The position numbers and the translations under genes are program-made. From NCBI GenBank assembly GCA_023434365.1, contig JAEYSV010000037.1, positions 1-30,318 on the forward strand: a stretch of 30,318 nucleotides of DNA, in the 5' to 3' direction. Source of the stretch: Bacillota bacterium (GTDB lineage Bacteria > Bacillota > Clostridia > Lachnospirales > Lachnospiraceae). Shown piece by piece: positions 1 through 8,189 of this stretch. Numbering within the stretch: position 1 is the stretch's first letter; each line of letters begins with the position of its first letter. The notes beneath the pieces are model-generated. The model worked only from the letters and a program-made list of their open reading frames with translations. It searched no databases and was not told the origin of the DNA.

Positions 1-123
1 TCCATCAATCACAATTTTGATAGCGCCGGTTACGCTAGTATTAACTTCAGAATAGGAACTTCTGAAGATGTTCAGATTGTTATCTTTCGTGTACATGTAG
101 CCAGTATCCAAGCCTTTAATCAT
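1..123 (-). CDS. ParM/StbA-like actin-family protein, N-terminal part only
   Basis: The reading frame starts with ATG at 123 on the minus strand and runs off the left edge after 41 codons with no stop. A strong AGGGAGGA ribosome binding site lies at 131-138, seven bases before the ATG. The N-terminus MIKGLDTGYMYTKDNN resembles the first strand and phosphate-1 loop of ParM/StbA actin-like proteins (usually G-[IL]-D-x-G-x-x-x-[TV]-K). These polymerise to segregate plasmids or act as chromosomally encoded filament proteins. Only about a tenth of such a protein is visible, so the family call is tentative. No plasmid features are seen nearby, and the rest of the window is chromosomal. Two AT-rich inverted repeats lie upstream. 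Confidence 0.5.
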   Translation of the reverse strand, partial: MIKGLDTGYMYTKDNNLNIFRSSYSEVNTSVTGAIKIVIDG

Positions 124-154
124 GTACTAATCCTCCCTTAATAAATTTATAGAA

Positions 155-279
155 AATTATTATTTCCTGTATAATAATTCTAGTTAGATTTATACAGGTC
201 TATATTAAATTATATGGACAAGTCCGCATTGATAGAACTAAAAATATATAAAATTATTATTTCTATGGTAGAATAATAA
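155..279. repeat. Two related AT-rich inverted repeats upstream of the ParM-like gene
   Basis: The first dyad has arms 155-163 (AATTATTAT) and 171-179 (ATAATAATT) around a 7-base loop. The second has arms 254-265 and 269-279 (TTATTATTTCTA / TAGAATAATAA), with one bulged base. The left arms are near-identical in sequence (AAAATTATTATTTC) and begin about 97 bases apart. The position 5' of an actin-like gene is where operators or a parC-like centromere would sit. Low sequence complexity makes chance a real alternative. Confidence 0.4.
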
Positions 280-325
280 GAAACTTGCAGAACGTCCTAC
301 GTATTCTATACAAACACAATAATAG

Positions 326-356
326 AAGCCCTTTAGACTAACCAAGGGCTTTTATT
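326..356 (+). terminator. Rho-independent terminator, + strand
   Basis: Perfect 8-bp stem AAGCCCTT (326-333) / AAGGGCTT (344-351) with a 10-base loop, followed by TTTATT. No intact plus-strand gene precedes it in the window. It may be left from a lost gene, and it lies directly before the GH18 remnant. Confidence 0.6.
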
Positions 357-851
357 ACATTTAATAATCTTATTGAACTAGTATGGATGTGTAACTACCA
401 TTATCTTAAACGTGCATATACCTTTGGGCCACCTATGGCGGTAGCACCACTGAATAAGGTTCGGGAGGTATTAGATTATGCTGTGACCAGAATACCACCG
501 GAGAAAATATTTATGGGGATACCAAACTATGGCTATGACTGGACATTACCATTTGTAAGAGGGGAATCAAGAGCAGAAACACTAGGGAATGTTGAGGCAT
601 TAGAGAGGGCAATAGAATTTAGGGCACCGATTCAGTTTGATGAATTAGCTCAAACACCATTTTATAATTATACGACAAGTGAAGGGATAGAACATGAAGT
701 ATGGTTTGAAGATGCCAGAAGTATCGAGGCTAAAATCAGATTAGTGAATGAATATGGGTTCCAGGGATTTAGTTATTGGCAGCTAATGAAATTCTTCCCT
801 CAGAATTGGTTAGTGGTAATTGGTTTATATAATATTAATAAGGTTGTATAG
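342..851 (+). pseudogene. 3' remnant of a GH18 spore cortex hydrolase (YaaH/SleL-like)
   Basis: The frame is open from 342 (just after a TAA at 339) to the stop at 849-851; the first ATG is at 387. From about 423 it matches the C-terminal third of YaaH/SleL-type GH18 enzymes, which cut peptidoglycan cortex fragments during germination: YTFGPPMAVAPLNKVREVL, IPPEKIFMGIPNYGYDWT, IQFDELAQTPFYNY, EVWFEDARSIEAK and SYWQLMKFFPQNW. The LysM repeats and most of the TIM barrel are missing. The expected catalytic segment (consensus-like MTYEWGY) reads MCNYHY, so the active-site glutamate is gone. There is no ribosome binding site before 387. The upstream DNA is a terminator, so this is a truncated relic and not a short gene. 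Its last 10 residues (GLYNINKVV) still look family-like. Confidence 0.85.
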
Positions 852-895
852 CAATCGAATATTGCATTCTGAAGAACGCTATAATACACTATAAT
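851..895 (+). promoter_or_regulatory. Possible LysR operator and promoter for the downstream regulator
   Basis: A 15-base dyad GCAAT-cgaat-ATTGC lies at 851-865, the size expected of a LysR-type box. Two TATAAT hexamers follow at 880-885 and 890-895. No good -35 is correctly spaced. This is a weak call resting on position ahead of a LysR gene, as these usually autoregulate. Confidence 0.25.
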
Positions 896-971
896 TAATA
901 ATTCACAAATCATAATAGGAAGACTAGAGTTTAGGATCTACTATACTTCAGGATAGAAAGTTGGAATTACG

Positions 972-1877
972 ATGAACATGAATCTCGAGTATTATAAAAT
1001 CTTTTATCATGTTGCAATGAAAGGCAGTTTTACCTTAGCTGCGGACGTCTTATGTATTACGCAACCTGCAGTTAGCCAGGCAATTCGCTTGCTAGAAGAT
1101 GGGCTAAAGAGTAAGCTTTTTGTGAGAACACCAAAGGGTGTAAAACTGACGGTGGAAGGAGAAGCTTTATTTAGCTATGTAAAACGTGGATATGAGACAA
1201 TTCTGATGGGGGAGAACATTTTCCAGAAAATGATTGATCTGGAGAATGGAGAGATAAGAATCGGAGCAAGTGACATGACCCTACAGTTTTATCTGCTTCC
1301 TTTTCTCGAGAAGTTTCATGAAAAATATCCTACGATTAAGGTCAATGTAACGAATGCTCCAACGCCTGAAACCTTGAATAATCTGGCAGATGGAAAGATT
1401 GACTTTGGTATTGTTAGTACACCATTTGATCAAAAACCAGAGTTTACATCCATAGAAGTAAAAGAGATTTATGATATCTTTATTGCGGGAAGCAAGTTCC
1501 TGTATTTGAAAAATAGAACCTTACAGTATGAAGACTTAACCCATCTGCCACTTATTTGTCTTGAGCCAAATACAAGTACGCGCTCTTATATGGATGAGTT
1601 TCTAAAAAAGAGTGGAATTGAGCTAACTCCGGAATTTGAGCTGGCAACAAGCGATATGGTAGTACAGTTTGTGTGTAGGAATCTTGGAATTGGTTATGTG
1701 GTATCAGATTTTGCGAAACCATTACTAGAAAGAGGTACCATTTTTCAATTAATGTTTAATGAAAAATTACCTTCCAGACAAATCTGTATCGTAAGTTCTA
1801 AAAATAATCCGATTAGTATCGCGGCAAAAGAACTGCTTCACATGATGCAAAATGAGAAGAGGGAAAAAAGAAAGTAA
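972..1877 (+). CDS. LysR-family transcriptional regulator
   Basis: A 301-residue protein of normal family length. Residues 4-63 form the winged helix-turn-helix: YYKIFYHVAMKGSFTLAA, then the recognition helix TQPAVSQAIRLLE, and LFVRTPKGVKLTVEGE. Residues from about 90 form the two-lobed periplasmic-binding-protein-like effector domain, with IRIGASDMTLQFYLLPFL and later IGYVVSDFAKPLLERG. The effector is unknown. It is convergent with metNIQ across a shared terminator, so it may or may not regulate methionine uptake. The start could be 972 or 978 (MNMN); the ribosome binding site is poor either way (GATAGAAAG at 953-961). Confidence 0.9.
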   Translation: MNMNLEYYKIFYHVAMKGSFTLAADVLCITQPAVSQAIRLLEDGLKSKLFVRTPKGVKLTVEGEALFSYVKRGYETILMGENIFQKMIDLENGEIRIGASDMTLQFYLLPFLEKFHEKYPTIKVNVTNAPTPETLNNLADGKIDFGIVSTPFDQKPEFTSIEVKEIYDIFIAGSKFLYLKNRTLQYEDLTHLPLICLEPNTSTRSYMDEFLKKSGIELTPEFELATSDMVVQFVCRNLGIGYVVSDFAKPLLERGTIFQLMFNEKLPSRQICIVSSKNNPISIAAKELLHMMQNEKREKRK

Positions 1878-1894
1878 TGACAGATAAAGTTAAT

Positions 1895-1932
1895 AAAAAA
1901 AGGGCGGTTCAGTATGAACCGCCCTTTTTTTT
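1895..1932. terminator. Bidirectional Rho-independent terminator between lysR and metQ
   Basis: Perfect 9-bp stem GGGCGGTTC (1902-1910) / GAACCGCCC (1916-1924) with a 5-base loop, flanked by seven A on the left and eight T on the right. It therefore serves both converging genes. The metQ stop codon (1931-1933) overlaps the T-run. Confidence 0.92.
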
Positions 1933-2758
1933 AGAAGATTGGAACTACGCTTCCTTTGTAGTTCTCTTCAATAAATGTCTTTACCACATCACTATTAATA
2001 GCTTTTACTAACGCTTTTATCGCTTCACTATTCTCGTTTTCTTTTTTTACAACCAAGATATTGGCATAAGTTTTTGCTGCAACGCTATCTACCGCTTCGG
2101 TCGCAATGGCATCGGTTTCAACGCTTAGATCTGCAAGCATTGCATAATTTCCGTTGATTACGCCAATTGCAACATCGGGAAGTGCACGTGCAATCTGGGC
2201 AGCATCTAATTCACGGAACTTTAGGTTTAGAGGATTCTCAGTAATATCTTTGATCGTCGCATTAATTCCCGCGTTTTGGTTTAGTTTGATTAAACCATTA
2301 TCTGCTAAAAGTAGTAGTGCTCTGGCTTCATTCGTTGTGTCACTAGGAACTGCAATTTCGTCGCCAGCTTCTAATTCAGCGAGAGAAGATTTTTTGCCGG
2401 GATAGATTCCAAGTGGTTCAAAATGAACCCCAGCCACGCTTACTAAGTCCGCATTGTTTTCGGTATTGAAACTATCAAGATAAGGTTGGTGCTGAAAGAA
2501 GTTAGCATCAATCTCACCTTGGCTAAGTGCCTGGTTTGGAAGAATATAATCAGCAAATTCAATGATTTGAAGACTGTAGCCCTGTTCTTTTAATAATGGC
2601 TTAATGGCATACAAGATTTCGGCATGAGGTGTTGCACTGGCTCCTACGATTATCATTTGTGTCTGTGTATCTTCTTTAGATTCATTGGCTGATTGACAAC
2701 CTATCAGTAATGAGGAAATGAGGGTTAATAATAAAAGTAATGATAGAAATCGTTTCAT
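1931..2758 (-). CDS. metQ: Methionine ABC transporter substrate-binding lipoprotein MetQ
   Basis: 275 residues of the NlpA/MetQ lipoprotein family. The N-terminus MKRFLSLLLLLTLISSLLIG-C is a lipoprotein signal with the lipobox cysteine at residue 21, so it should be anchored on the outer face of the membrane. The mature part carries family landmarks: IIVGASATPHAEIL, ANFFQHQPYLDSFN, GIYPGKKSSLAEL and AVPSDTTNEARALLLL. It should bind methionine and deliver it to MetI/MetN. It is the last gene of the minus-strand metN-metI-metQ operon, 23 bases after metI, with ribosome binding site AAGGAGAA before the ATG. Family members can also bind D-methionine or related compounds; specificity is inferred from the operon. 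Confidence 0.93.
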   Translation of the reverse strand: MKRFLSLLLLLTLISSLLIGCQSANESKEDTQTQMIIVGASATPHAEILYAIKPLLKEQGYSLQIIEFADYILPNQALSQGEIDANFFQHQPYLDSFNTENNADLVSVAGVHFEPLGIYPGKKSSLAELEAGDEIAVPSDTTNEARALLLLADNGLIKLNQNAGINATIKDITENPLNLKFRELDAAQIARALPDVAIGVINGNYAMLADLSVETDAIATEAVDSVAAKTYANILVVKKENENSEAIKALVKAINSDVVKTFIEENYKGSVVPIF

Positions 2759-2781
2759 AGTTGTTCTCCTTAGCTAGTTAA

Positions 2782-3438
2782 TTAACGTTTGTCTCCTTTT
2801 TTTGCAATTCGTGTGCCTACCACTTGAATAATCTGAACAATAATGACAAGCAACACTACAGTGATTAACATTATATCATTTTGGTAACGATTATATCCAA
2901 AACGAATGGCTATATCGCCGAGTCCACCTCCGCCTACAAAGCCTGCCATAGCAGAATACCCTAAAATAGTAGTCATTGCAATAGCACTTCCAGTAATTAA
3001 ACTAGGTTTTGCTTCTGGTAGAAGGATTTTATAGATAAGCTGCATTGTACTAGCACCCATAGACCGCCCGGCTTCAATTACTCCTTTGTCTACTTCAAGC
3101 AGGGAAGATTCTACTAATCTTGCAATAAAAGGAGCAGCTGCAATGACTAATGGAACTACAGTTGCAGTAGAACCAATCGTTGTTCCGGCAACGATTCTTG
3201 TAAATGGCATAACCGCAACTAATAAAATGAGAAACGGTACACTTCGTAGTATATTGATTGTAATATTTAATACTGTATTAATTGCTTTGGCAGGACGTAG
3301 TCCATATTTGTCGGTTACCACTAAAAAGATACCAAGTGGAGTACCTATTACATAGGCTGCAAAGGTGGAAATGATTGTCATATATAAGGTTTCTAATATA
3401 CCCTGAAAGAGCATGGACATAGTATCTGGACTAAACAT
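2782..3438 (-). CDS. metI: Methionine ABC transporter permease MetI
   Basis: 218 residues with about five hydrophobic membrane segments. The binding-protein-dependent permease signature EAGRSMGASTMQLIYKILLP (about residues 122-141) is the EAA loop that docks on the ATPase. IPLGIFLV-type and GGGGLGDIAIRFGY segments match MetI. It starts inside the end of metN (8-base overlap, 3431-3438), with ribosome binding site GGAGGTGGAG inside metN. That overlap points to translational coupling. It forms the membrane channel of the MetNIQ importer. Confidence 0.95.
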   Translation of the reverse strand: MFSPDTMSMLFQGILETLYMTIISTFAAYVIGTPLGIFLVVTDKYGLRPAKAINTVLNITINILRSVPFLILLVAVMPFTRIVAGTTIGSTATVVPLVIAAAPFIARLVESSLLEVDKGVIEAGRSMGASTMQLIYKILLPEAKPSLITGSAIAMTTILGYSAMAGFVGGGGLGDIAIRFGYNRYQNDIMLITVVLLVIIVQIIQVVGTRIAKKGDKR

Positions 3439-4456
3439 CTAACTCCACCTCCTCAACAACGACATTCTGGGTGGATAAAAAGCGGCGCATCTTGTCCGCA
3501 GTTGTTGCTTCTTTTGGAAGCTGAATAATCATTTGCCCCATTGCTTTTCCTTCTACATTCCTAGTATCTGCAAACATGATATTAACCGGACAGTGGCATT
3601 CCAAAACCATATTACTGATGATGGGTTCACTCGAAGCGACGCCGTTAAATACAACACGCAATGCTTTATCACTAAACTCCTTGTTCTTAAGCTTGGCATG
3701 TGGGTAAATCAGATGTTTACCAATCTCCGTCATGGGATTGCCAAAAAGTTCTGCTACAGTTGCAACTTCAGCGATTTGGCTTTGGTCAATAATTGCCACT
3801 CTATCACATACTTCTTCGACGACACTCATTTCATGTGTAATGATAATTACTGTAACTCCTAGTTTTTGATTAATTTCTTTTAATAAACCAAGTACTGCAT
3901 GCGTCGTATTAGGATCAAGTGCACTGGTGGCCTCATCACAAAGTAATATATCGGGATTAGTGGCAAGTGCACGAGCAATTGCTACACGTTGCTTTTGCCC
4001 TCCGGAAAGCTGATTTGGATAATTATTCATTCGGTCACTTAGACCTACCATTTCTAATAATTCTTTGGCACGGCTAATTGCTGTTTTTTTCTCAACCTGG
4101 TTAAGTTCCATTGGAAGACAGACATTTTCCAAAGCAGTACGCTGCATCAGCAGATTAAACTGTTGGAAAATCATTGTTATTTTTTTACGGACCTGGTTTA
4201 GTTCCTTAGCAGTTAAGGTACTCAAATCATAGGAAGTCTCATCCTGATGAAATAGTACCCTACCTTTTGTTGGGCGCTCAAGATAGTTGATACAACGTAC
4301 CAATGTTGATTTGCCGGCACCGGAAAGGCCGATAATTCCGATGATTTCGCCACGATATATTTCGAGATTAATATCTTTTAAGGCCTCGACAATTTGGCCT
4401 TTTTCTGCAAAAGTTTTTGACAGGTTTTGAATTTGTATAATAGGTTGTTGGTTCAT
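3431..4456 (-). CDS. metN: Methionine ABC transporter ATP-binding protein MetN
   Basis: 341 residues. The ATPase domain shows Walker A GLSGAGKST (residues 43-51), Q-loop IFQQFNLL, signature LSGGQKQRVAIARAL (150-164) and Walker B ILLCDEATSALD (170-181). Residues from about 265 form the C-terminal NIL (ACT-like) domain, which in MetN binds methionine and shuts transport (trans-inhibition). This domain separates MetN from generic amino-acid ABC ATPases. It is the first gene of the operon. I saw no SAM (S-box) riboswitch or T-box in its 5' region, so transcription control must use another route. Confidence 0.95.
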   Translation of the reverse strand: MNQQPIIQIQNLSKTFAEKGQIVEALKDINLEIYRGEIIGIIGLSGAGKSTLVRCINYLERPTKGRVLFHQDETSYDLSTLTAKELNQVRKKITMIFQQFNLLMQRTALENVCLPMELNQVEKKTAISRAKELLEMVGLSDRMNNYPNQLSGGQKQRVAIARALATNPDILLCDEATSALDPNTTHAVLGLLKEINQKLGVTVIIITHEMSVVEEVCDRVAIIDQSQIAEVATVAELFGNPMTEIGKHLIYPHAKLKNKEFSDKALRVVFNGVASSEPIISNMVLECHCPVNIMFADTRNVEGKAMGQMIIQLPKEATTADKMRRFLSTQNVVVEEVELDV

Positions 4457-4509
4457 CCTGTTTCTGACCTTATCCTTCCTGTTATTTTAGATCATCTTTA
4501 TCACGCACA

Positions 4510-4515
4510 ATTATA
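4510..4515 (-). promoter_or_regulatory. Candidate -10 box for metNIQ
   Basis: On the minus strand this reads TATAAT, 54 bases before the metN ATG. The -35 at correct spacing (AAGTAT or TAAGTA) is poor, so an activator might be needed. Confidence 0.4.
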
Positions 4516-4630
4516 TCAAACAAAAAATCAAAATACTTAGGAAAGTAATGGTAATTCCCTTGGTTGCTATGCTTGGTACAAGATTGACGAACAACCGTCT
4601 CGGTATACATGAAACGATTGTCATAATTGG

Positions 4631-4654
4631 TAGTTATGCAGTGCATAATAACTA
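4631..4654. promoter_or_regulatory. Near-perfect palindrome in the metN/purA divergent gap (candidate operator)
   Basis: TAGTTATGCA (4631-4640), a central G, then TGCATAaTAACTA (4642-4654) form a 24-base inverted repeat with one bulged base. It ends six bases upstream of the best purA -35 and lies about 175 bases upstream of metN. TAGTTA/TAACTA half-sites are similar in style to LysR-type Met boxes of Gram-positive bacteria, but the match is not exact. Confidence 0.4.
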
Positions 4655-4659
4655 TTGAT

Positions 4660-4688
4660 TTTACTTATGTGTAGTAATTTAGTATGAT
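4660..4688 (+). promoter_or_regulatory. Promoter of purA
   Basis: -35 TTTACT at 4660-4665, a 17-base spacer, and -10 TATGAT at 4683-4688, 29 bases before the purA ATG at 4718. No PurR box or purine riboswitch was recognised in the leader, which is too short to hold one. Confidence 0.5.
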
Positions 4689-4717
4689 AAATTTATAATA
4701 AACAGGAGGTCATGAAT

Positions 4718-6007
4718 ATGGTAAGAGCTATTGTTGGAGCAAACTGGGGCGATGAAGGTAAAGGAAAAATTACGGATATGTTAGGAGAAGAGTCTGACAT
4801 CATCGTAAGATTTCAGGGCGGTAGTAATGCAGGACATACTATTATTAATAATTATGGTAAGTTTGCACTTCATTTATTACCATCTGGTGTATTTTATAAT
4901 CATACAACTAGTGTCATTGGCAATGGAGTGGCTTTAAATATCCCTTATTTGATTAAAGAAATTAATGGAATTGTTGAAAAAGGTGTTCCGATGCCTAAAA
5001 TAAAAGTTTCGGACAGAGCACAGATTCTGATGCCTTATCATATTTTATTTGATCAATATGAAGAAGAGAGATTGGGAGGCAAATCCTTTGGTTCCACAAA
5101 ATCAGGAATTGCACCTTTTTATTCTGATAAATATGCAAAAATCGGATTCCAGGTGTCCGAATTGTTTGAGGAAGAAGTATTAAAAGAAAAGGTAGCTCGT
5201 GTATGTGAACAGAAAAATGTTATCTTAGAACATTTATATCACAAACCTAAAATAGACGAAGCTGAGCTTTTAGAAACTCTAAAAGAATACCGCCAAATGG
5301 TGGAGCCTTATGTATGTGATGTGAGTGCCTTTTTGCGTGATGCAATAAAACAAGGAAAGAACATTCTCTTAGAAGGGCAGTTAGGCTCCCTAAAAGATCC
5401 TGATTTTGGAATCTATCCTATGGTTACTTCCTCTTCAACGCTAGCCGCTTATGGAGCAATTGGTGCAGGAATACCACCATACGAGATTAAAGATATCATT
5501 ACAGTAGTCAAAGCATATTCTAGCGCAGTTGGTGCCGGTGAATTTGTTAGTGAGATTTTTGGCAATGAAGCAGAAGAACTAAGAAGACGTGGTGGTGATG
5601 GCGGAGAATATGGTGCTACTACTGGCAGACCAAGACGTATGGGATGGTTTGACTGTGTTGCCTCCCGTTATGGCTGTAAGATTCAAGGTGCAACGCAGGT
5701 GGCTTTTACCGTACTTGATGTATTAGGGTATTTGGATGAAATTCCAGTTTGTGTTGGATATGAAATTGATGGGGAGATCACAAAAGAGTTCCCTACAACA
5801 GTGAAATTAGCAAAAGCAAAACCAGTTTATCAAGTATTGCCAGGATGGAAAGAAGAAATCAGAGGAATCACAGATTATGATAAACTTCCAGAAAACTGCA
5901 AAAAATATATAGAATTTATCGAAAAGGAACTTGAGGTCCCAATTACGCTTGTATCCAATGGTCCTAAAAGACATGAAATGATTCGCCGTAAGAGCTCGCT
6001 TCTTTAA
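4718..6007 (+). CDS. purA: Adenylosuccinate synthetase PurA
   Basis: Joins IMP and aspartate using GTP, the first committed step to AMP. The start chosen is ATG 4718, seven bases after AGGAGGT (4704-4710); the ATG at 4712 would be only one base away. The protein has 429 residues, normal for the family. It has the GTP loop GANWGDEGKGK (residues 7-17, catalytic Asp12), NAGHT with catalytic His40, TTGRPRRMGWFD for IMP, and SNGPKRHEM near the C-terminus. Some usually rigid motifs differ. The EGAQG segment reads EGQLG, and the loop usually containing GPFPTE reads GAGEFVSE. That suggests a divergent subgroup, but all catalytic residues I can place are kept. It appears to be transcribed alone. Confidence 0.94.
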   Translation: MVRAIVGANWGDEGKGKITDMLGEESDIIVRFQGGSNAGHTIINNYGKFALHLLPSGVFYNHTTSVIGNGVALNIPYLIKEINGIVEKGVPMPKIKVSDRAQILMPYHILFDQYEEERLGGKSFGSTKSGIAPFYSDKYAKIGFQVSELFEEEVLKEKVARVCEQKNVILEHLYHKPKIDEAELLETLKEYRQMVEPYVCDVSAFLRDAIKQGKNILLEGQLGSLKDPDFGIYPMVTSSSTLAAYGAIGAGIPPYEIKDIITVVKAYSSAVGAGEFVSEIFGNEAEELRRRGGDGGEYGATTGRPRRMGWFDCVASRYGCKIQGATQVAFTVLDVLGYLDEIPVCVGYEIDGEITKEFPTTVKLAKAKPVYQVLPGWKEEIRGITDYDKLPENCKKYIEFIEKELEVPITLVSNGPKRHEMIRRKSSLL

Positions 6008-6042
6008 CAAAAGGAAACACTTCTCTAATCATTAATTTGTGG

Positions 6043-6048
6043 TATAAT
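6043..6048 (+). promoter_or_regulatory. Extended -10 promoter for the phosphoesterase gene
   Basis: TATAAT preceded by TGG (6040-6042) gives an extended -10. The -35 region is weak. It lies 44 bases before the ATG at 6092. Confidence 0.5.
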
Positions 6049-6091
6049 AGCTATAATCTAATATGGAGCAATAATAGGAGGTTATACGAAT

Positions 6092-6952
6092 ATGATACTG
6101 GCAGTAATGAGTGACATCCATAGCAATCATATTGCGCTAAAAGCCTGCATATCGCAGATTGAGAAGATAGGTGTAGACGGGATTATTTTTTTGGGTGACT
6201 ACGTCAGTGACTGTCCTAAACCAAAAGAAACCCTGCAATTAATTAATGAGCTCAAAAAATCATACCAATGTTATTTTATTCGCGGTAATCGGGAGGAATA
6301 CTTTCTTGATTACCGTGTTGGTATTATGAAAAACTGGAATTATACCAGTTATAAAGGAAGTCTGCTATATACATATGAGCATTTGGATGATGAAGTACTC
6401 GATTGGTTTGAAAGTCTTCCAAATCATATGATATTGGAGATTAAGGATACAGCGCCAATAATGCTTGCTCATGGTTCGATTCATTCTGCCAGAGAACTAC
6501 TCGATGAAAATAAAGAAAATACCAATTCCTGTCTTCAGGAAATAAAAACGCAGTATATGCTCTGTGGACACACGCATAGACAGTGCACTTATTTTTATAA
6601 AGGGAAAACATTGATTAATCCAGGTTCTGTTGGAGTAGCAATTGGTGTTAGTAAACAAGCTCATTTTAGCACCCTAGAGTGGAAAAATGAAAAATGGGAT
6701 GTCGTGCATCACCAGGTGCCCTATGATTTTGAAACCTTGAAACAATGCTTTTTTGAAAGTAAGTTAATGGAAAAGGGAAAAGTCTGGCCAATGGCAATCT
6801 TAAAGTCGCTAGAGACGGGTATCAATTATGGCCCTCTTTGTGCAAAGAGAGCCTATGATTTGGCAATTGCAAGCGATGAAACGATATCGGGGCGAATTGT
6901 TCCAGAGAAATACTGGATTACGGCAGCAAAAGAATATGGAATAATCGTTTAG
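6092..6952 (+). CDS. Calcineurin-like metallophosphoesterase
   Basis: 286 residues; ribosome binding site AGGAGG nine bases or so before the ATG. The metal-binding motifs appear in order: SDIHSN (Asp8, His10), FLGDYVSD (Asp36), RGNREE (Asn66; the common His of GNH is Arg here), LAHGSIHS, and CGHTHRQ. INPGSVG follows, as in the YfcE/diadenosine-tetraphosphatase-like group. It should bind two divalent metals and cleave a phosphate ester or nucleotide; the substrate cannot be told from the sequence. The C-terminal 80 residues extend past the core fold and carry no motif I know. It is a single gene, convergent with the aminotransferase and only 13 bases from its stop. Confidence 0.85.
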   Translation: MILAVMSDIHSNHIALKACISQIEKIGVDGIIFLGDYVSDCPKPKETLQLINELKKSYQCYFIRGNREEYFLDYRVGIMKNWNYTSYKGSLLYTYEHLDDEVLDWFESLPNHMILEIKDTAPIMLAHGSIHSARELLDENKENTNSCLQEIKTQYMLCGHTHRQCTYFYKGKTLINPGSVGVAIGVSKQAHFSTLEWKNEKWDVVHHQVPYDFETLKQCFFESKLMEKGKVWPMAILKSLETGINYGPLCAKRAYDLAIASDETISGRIVPEKYWITAAKEYGIIV

Positions 6953-6965
6953 TCACTCTCCATAA

Positions 6966-8063
6966 TTACTCGTTTAATTTGGTAAGTAACACATCTAATA
7001 ACCGATCGTTTTGTTCAGGTAACATAAAACAGAAACGAAAATATTGATGATTAAGGAATGGGAAGGTCGAGCAGTCGCGTATCATAAGACCTTCCTTTAT
7101 TGCTGCCTCAAATAACATCTTTGAAGTAATCAATGGGGATAGAATCTTAACTAGAACAAAGTTACTGTGGGAAGGGTAAACTTTAATGTTCTGGCATTGC
7201 TTCAACCTTTTGATAATTCGATTGCGCTCAGAATGGATTAACTCCTTCGTTGCCTTAATATAATCATGATCAGAAAACATAATCTGCCCAGCGACTTCTG
7301 CAAGAGAATTAATGGTCCAAGGGTTTTGTCTTTTTTTCATTTCTCGTAGCAAATCTTCGTTTCCACAAACCGCGTAGCCTAGGCGCAATCCAGGTGCTGC
7401 AAAGAATTTTGAGGTACCACGTAGGATGATTAAGTTATTATAGTATTCTGCAAGTGGAACGGCTGTCACTAATTCAATCTGATCCGAAAATTCTACATAG
7501 GTTTCGTCGACCATTACATATATGCCAAGTTGTTTGCACAAATCAAGGATTTGGCGCATTACTGGCCGTTCAATAACAGAGGAAGTCGGATTATTCGGAT
7601 TACATAGGATGAGCAGATCAGTATCTGCGGTAAGCGCTTTCTCTAGCTTAGTAATATCCAAAATAAATTCTTGTTCCTCTGGTAGATGAAAGTAGTGAGT
7701 CTTTCCACCACTAATCAATATTTCTCGCTCATATTCGGAATAAGTAGGTCCAAGAAGAAGCGCTGTTTTTGGTTGTTGAATCTGAATAAAGAGAGAAATC
7801 AACTCTGTAGAGCCACTACCTGTCATAATATTTTGCACATCGCTTCCAACATATGTTGCAATGGCCTGTCTTAGCTTCAGGTATTCTCGGTCAGGATAGG
7901 TAGTAATTACCTGGATCTGGTCGGCTAGGGTTTCTCTAAGCTTATTAGATATTCCCAGGGGATTCACATTTGCGCTAAAACTAATGATTTCTTCTTTTTT
8001 GATATGATAATATTGTTCAATTTTTTCAAGGTCACTTCCGTGAAAATGATCAGCTGGTTTCAT
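6966..8063 (-). CDS. PLP-dependent aminotransferase, HisC/CobD-like
   Basis: 365 residues, fold-type I class I/II aminotransferase. It opens with HGS (residues 8-10) and SANVNPLGIS, typical of the CobD threonine-phosphate decarboxylase/histidinol-phosphate aminotransferase branch. The PLP residues are visible: TGSGSTELI (phosphate binding), CNPNNPT (Asn155), MVDETYVEF (Asp186), Lys219 in RGTSKFFAAPGLRLGY, and Arg227. No cobalamin or histidine genes are adjacent, so the choice between CobD and HisC activity is open; the N-terminal HGS-SANVNP style favours CobD-like. Ribosome binding site AAAGGAT precedes the ATG at 8063. Confidence 0.82.
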   Translation of the reverse strand: MKPADHFHGSDLEKIEQYYHIKKEEIISFSANVNPLGISNKLRETLADQIQVITTYPDREYLKLRQAIATYVGSDVQNIMTGSGSTELISLFIQIQQPKTALLLGPTYSEYEREILISGGKTHYFHLPEEQEFILDITKLEKALTADTDLLILCNPNNPTSSVIERPVMRQILDLCKQLGIYVMVDETYVEFSDQIELVTAVPLAEYYNNLIILRGTSKFFAAPGLRLGYAVCGNEDLLREMKKRQNPWTINSLAEVAGQIMFSDHDYIKATKELIHSERNRIIKRLKQCQNIKVYPSHSNFVLVKILSPLITSKMLFEAAIKEGLMIRDCSTFPFLNHQYFRFCFMLPEQNDRLLDVLLTKLNE

Positions 8064-8189
8064 TATTAATATCCTTTCTTAAGATAGAGTAATGTTTATA
8101 TTAGTATGTTTTACGTATTCCAAATTACACTCTATTCCATAAAAAACGTGTATAATTGCCCGTTTCTAATCAAGAAATGGGAAAAGCTA

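Noticed and set aside
3533..3862. Plus-strand frame opposite metN
   Set aside because: It is a shadow of a clear ABC ATPase gene, with no ribosome binding site.
4457..4711. SAM (S-box) riboswitch or T-box before metN, or purine riboswitch before purA
   Set aside because: None of the conserved core sequences of these RNAs could be found on either strand.
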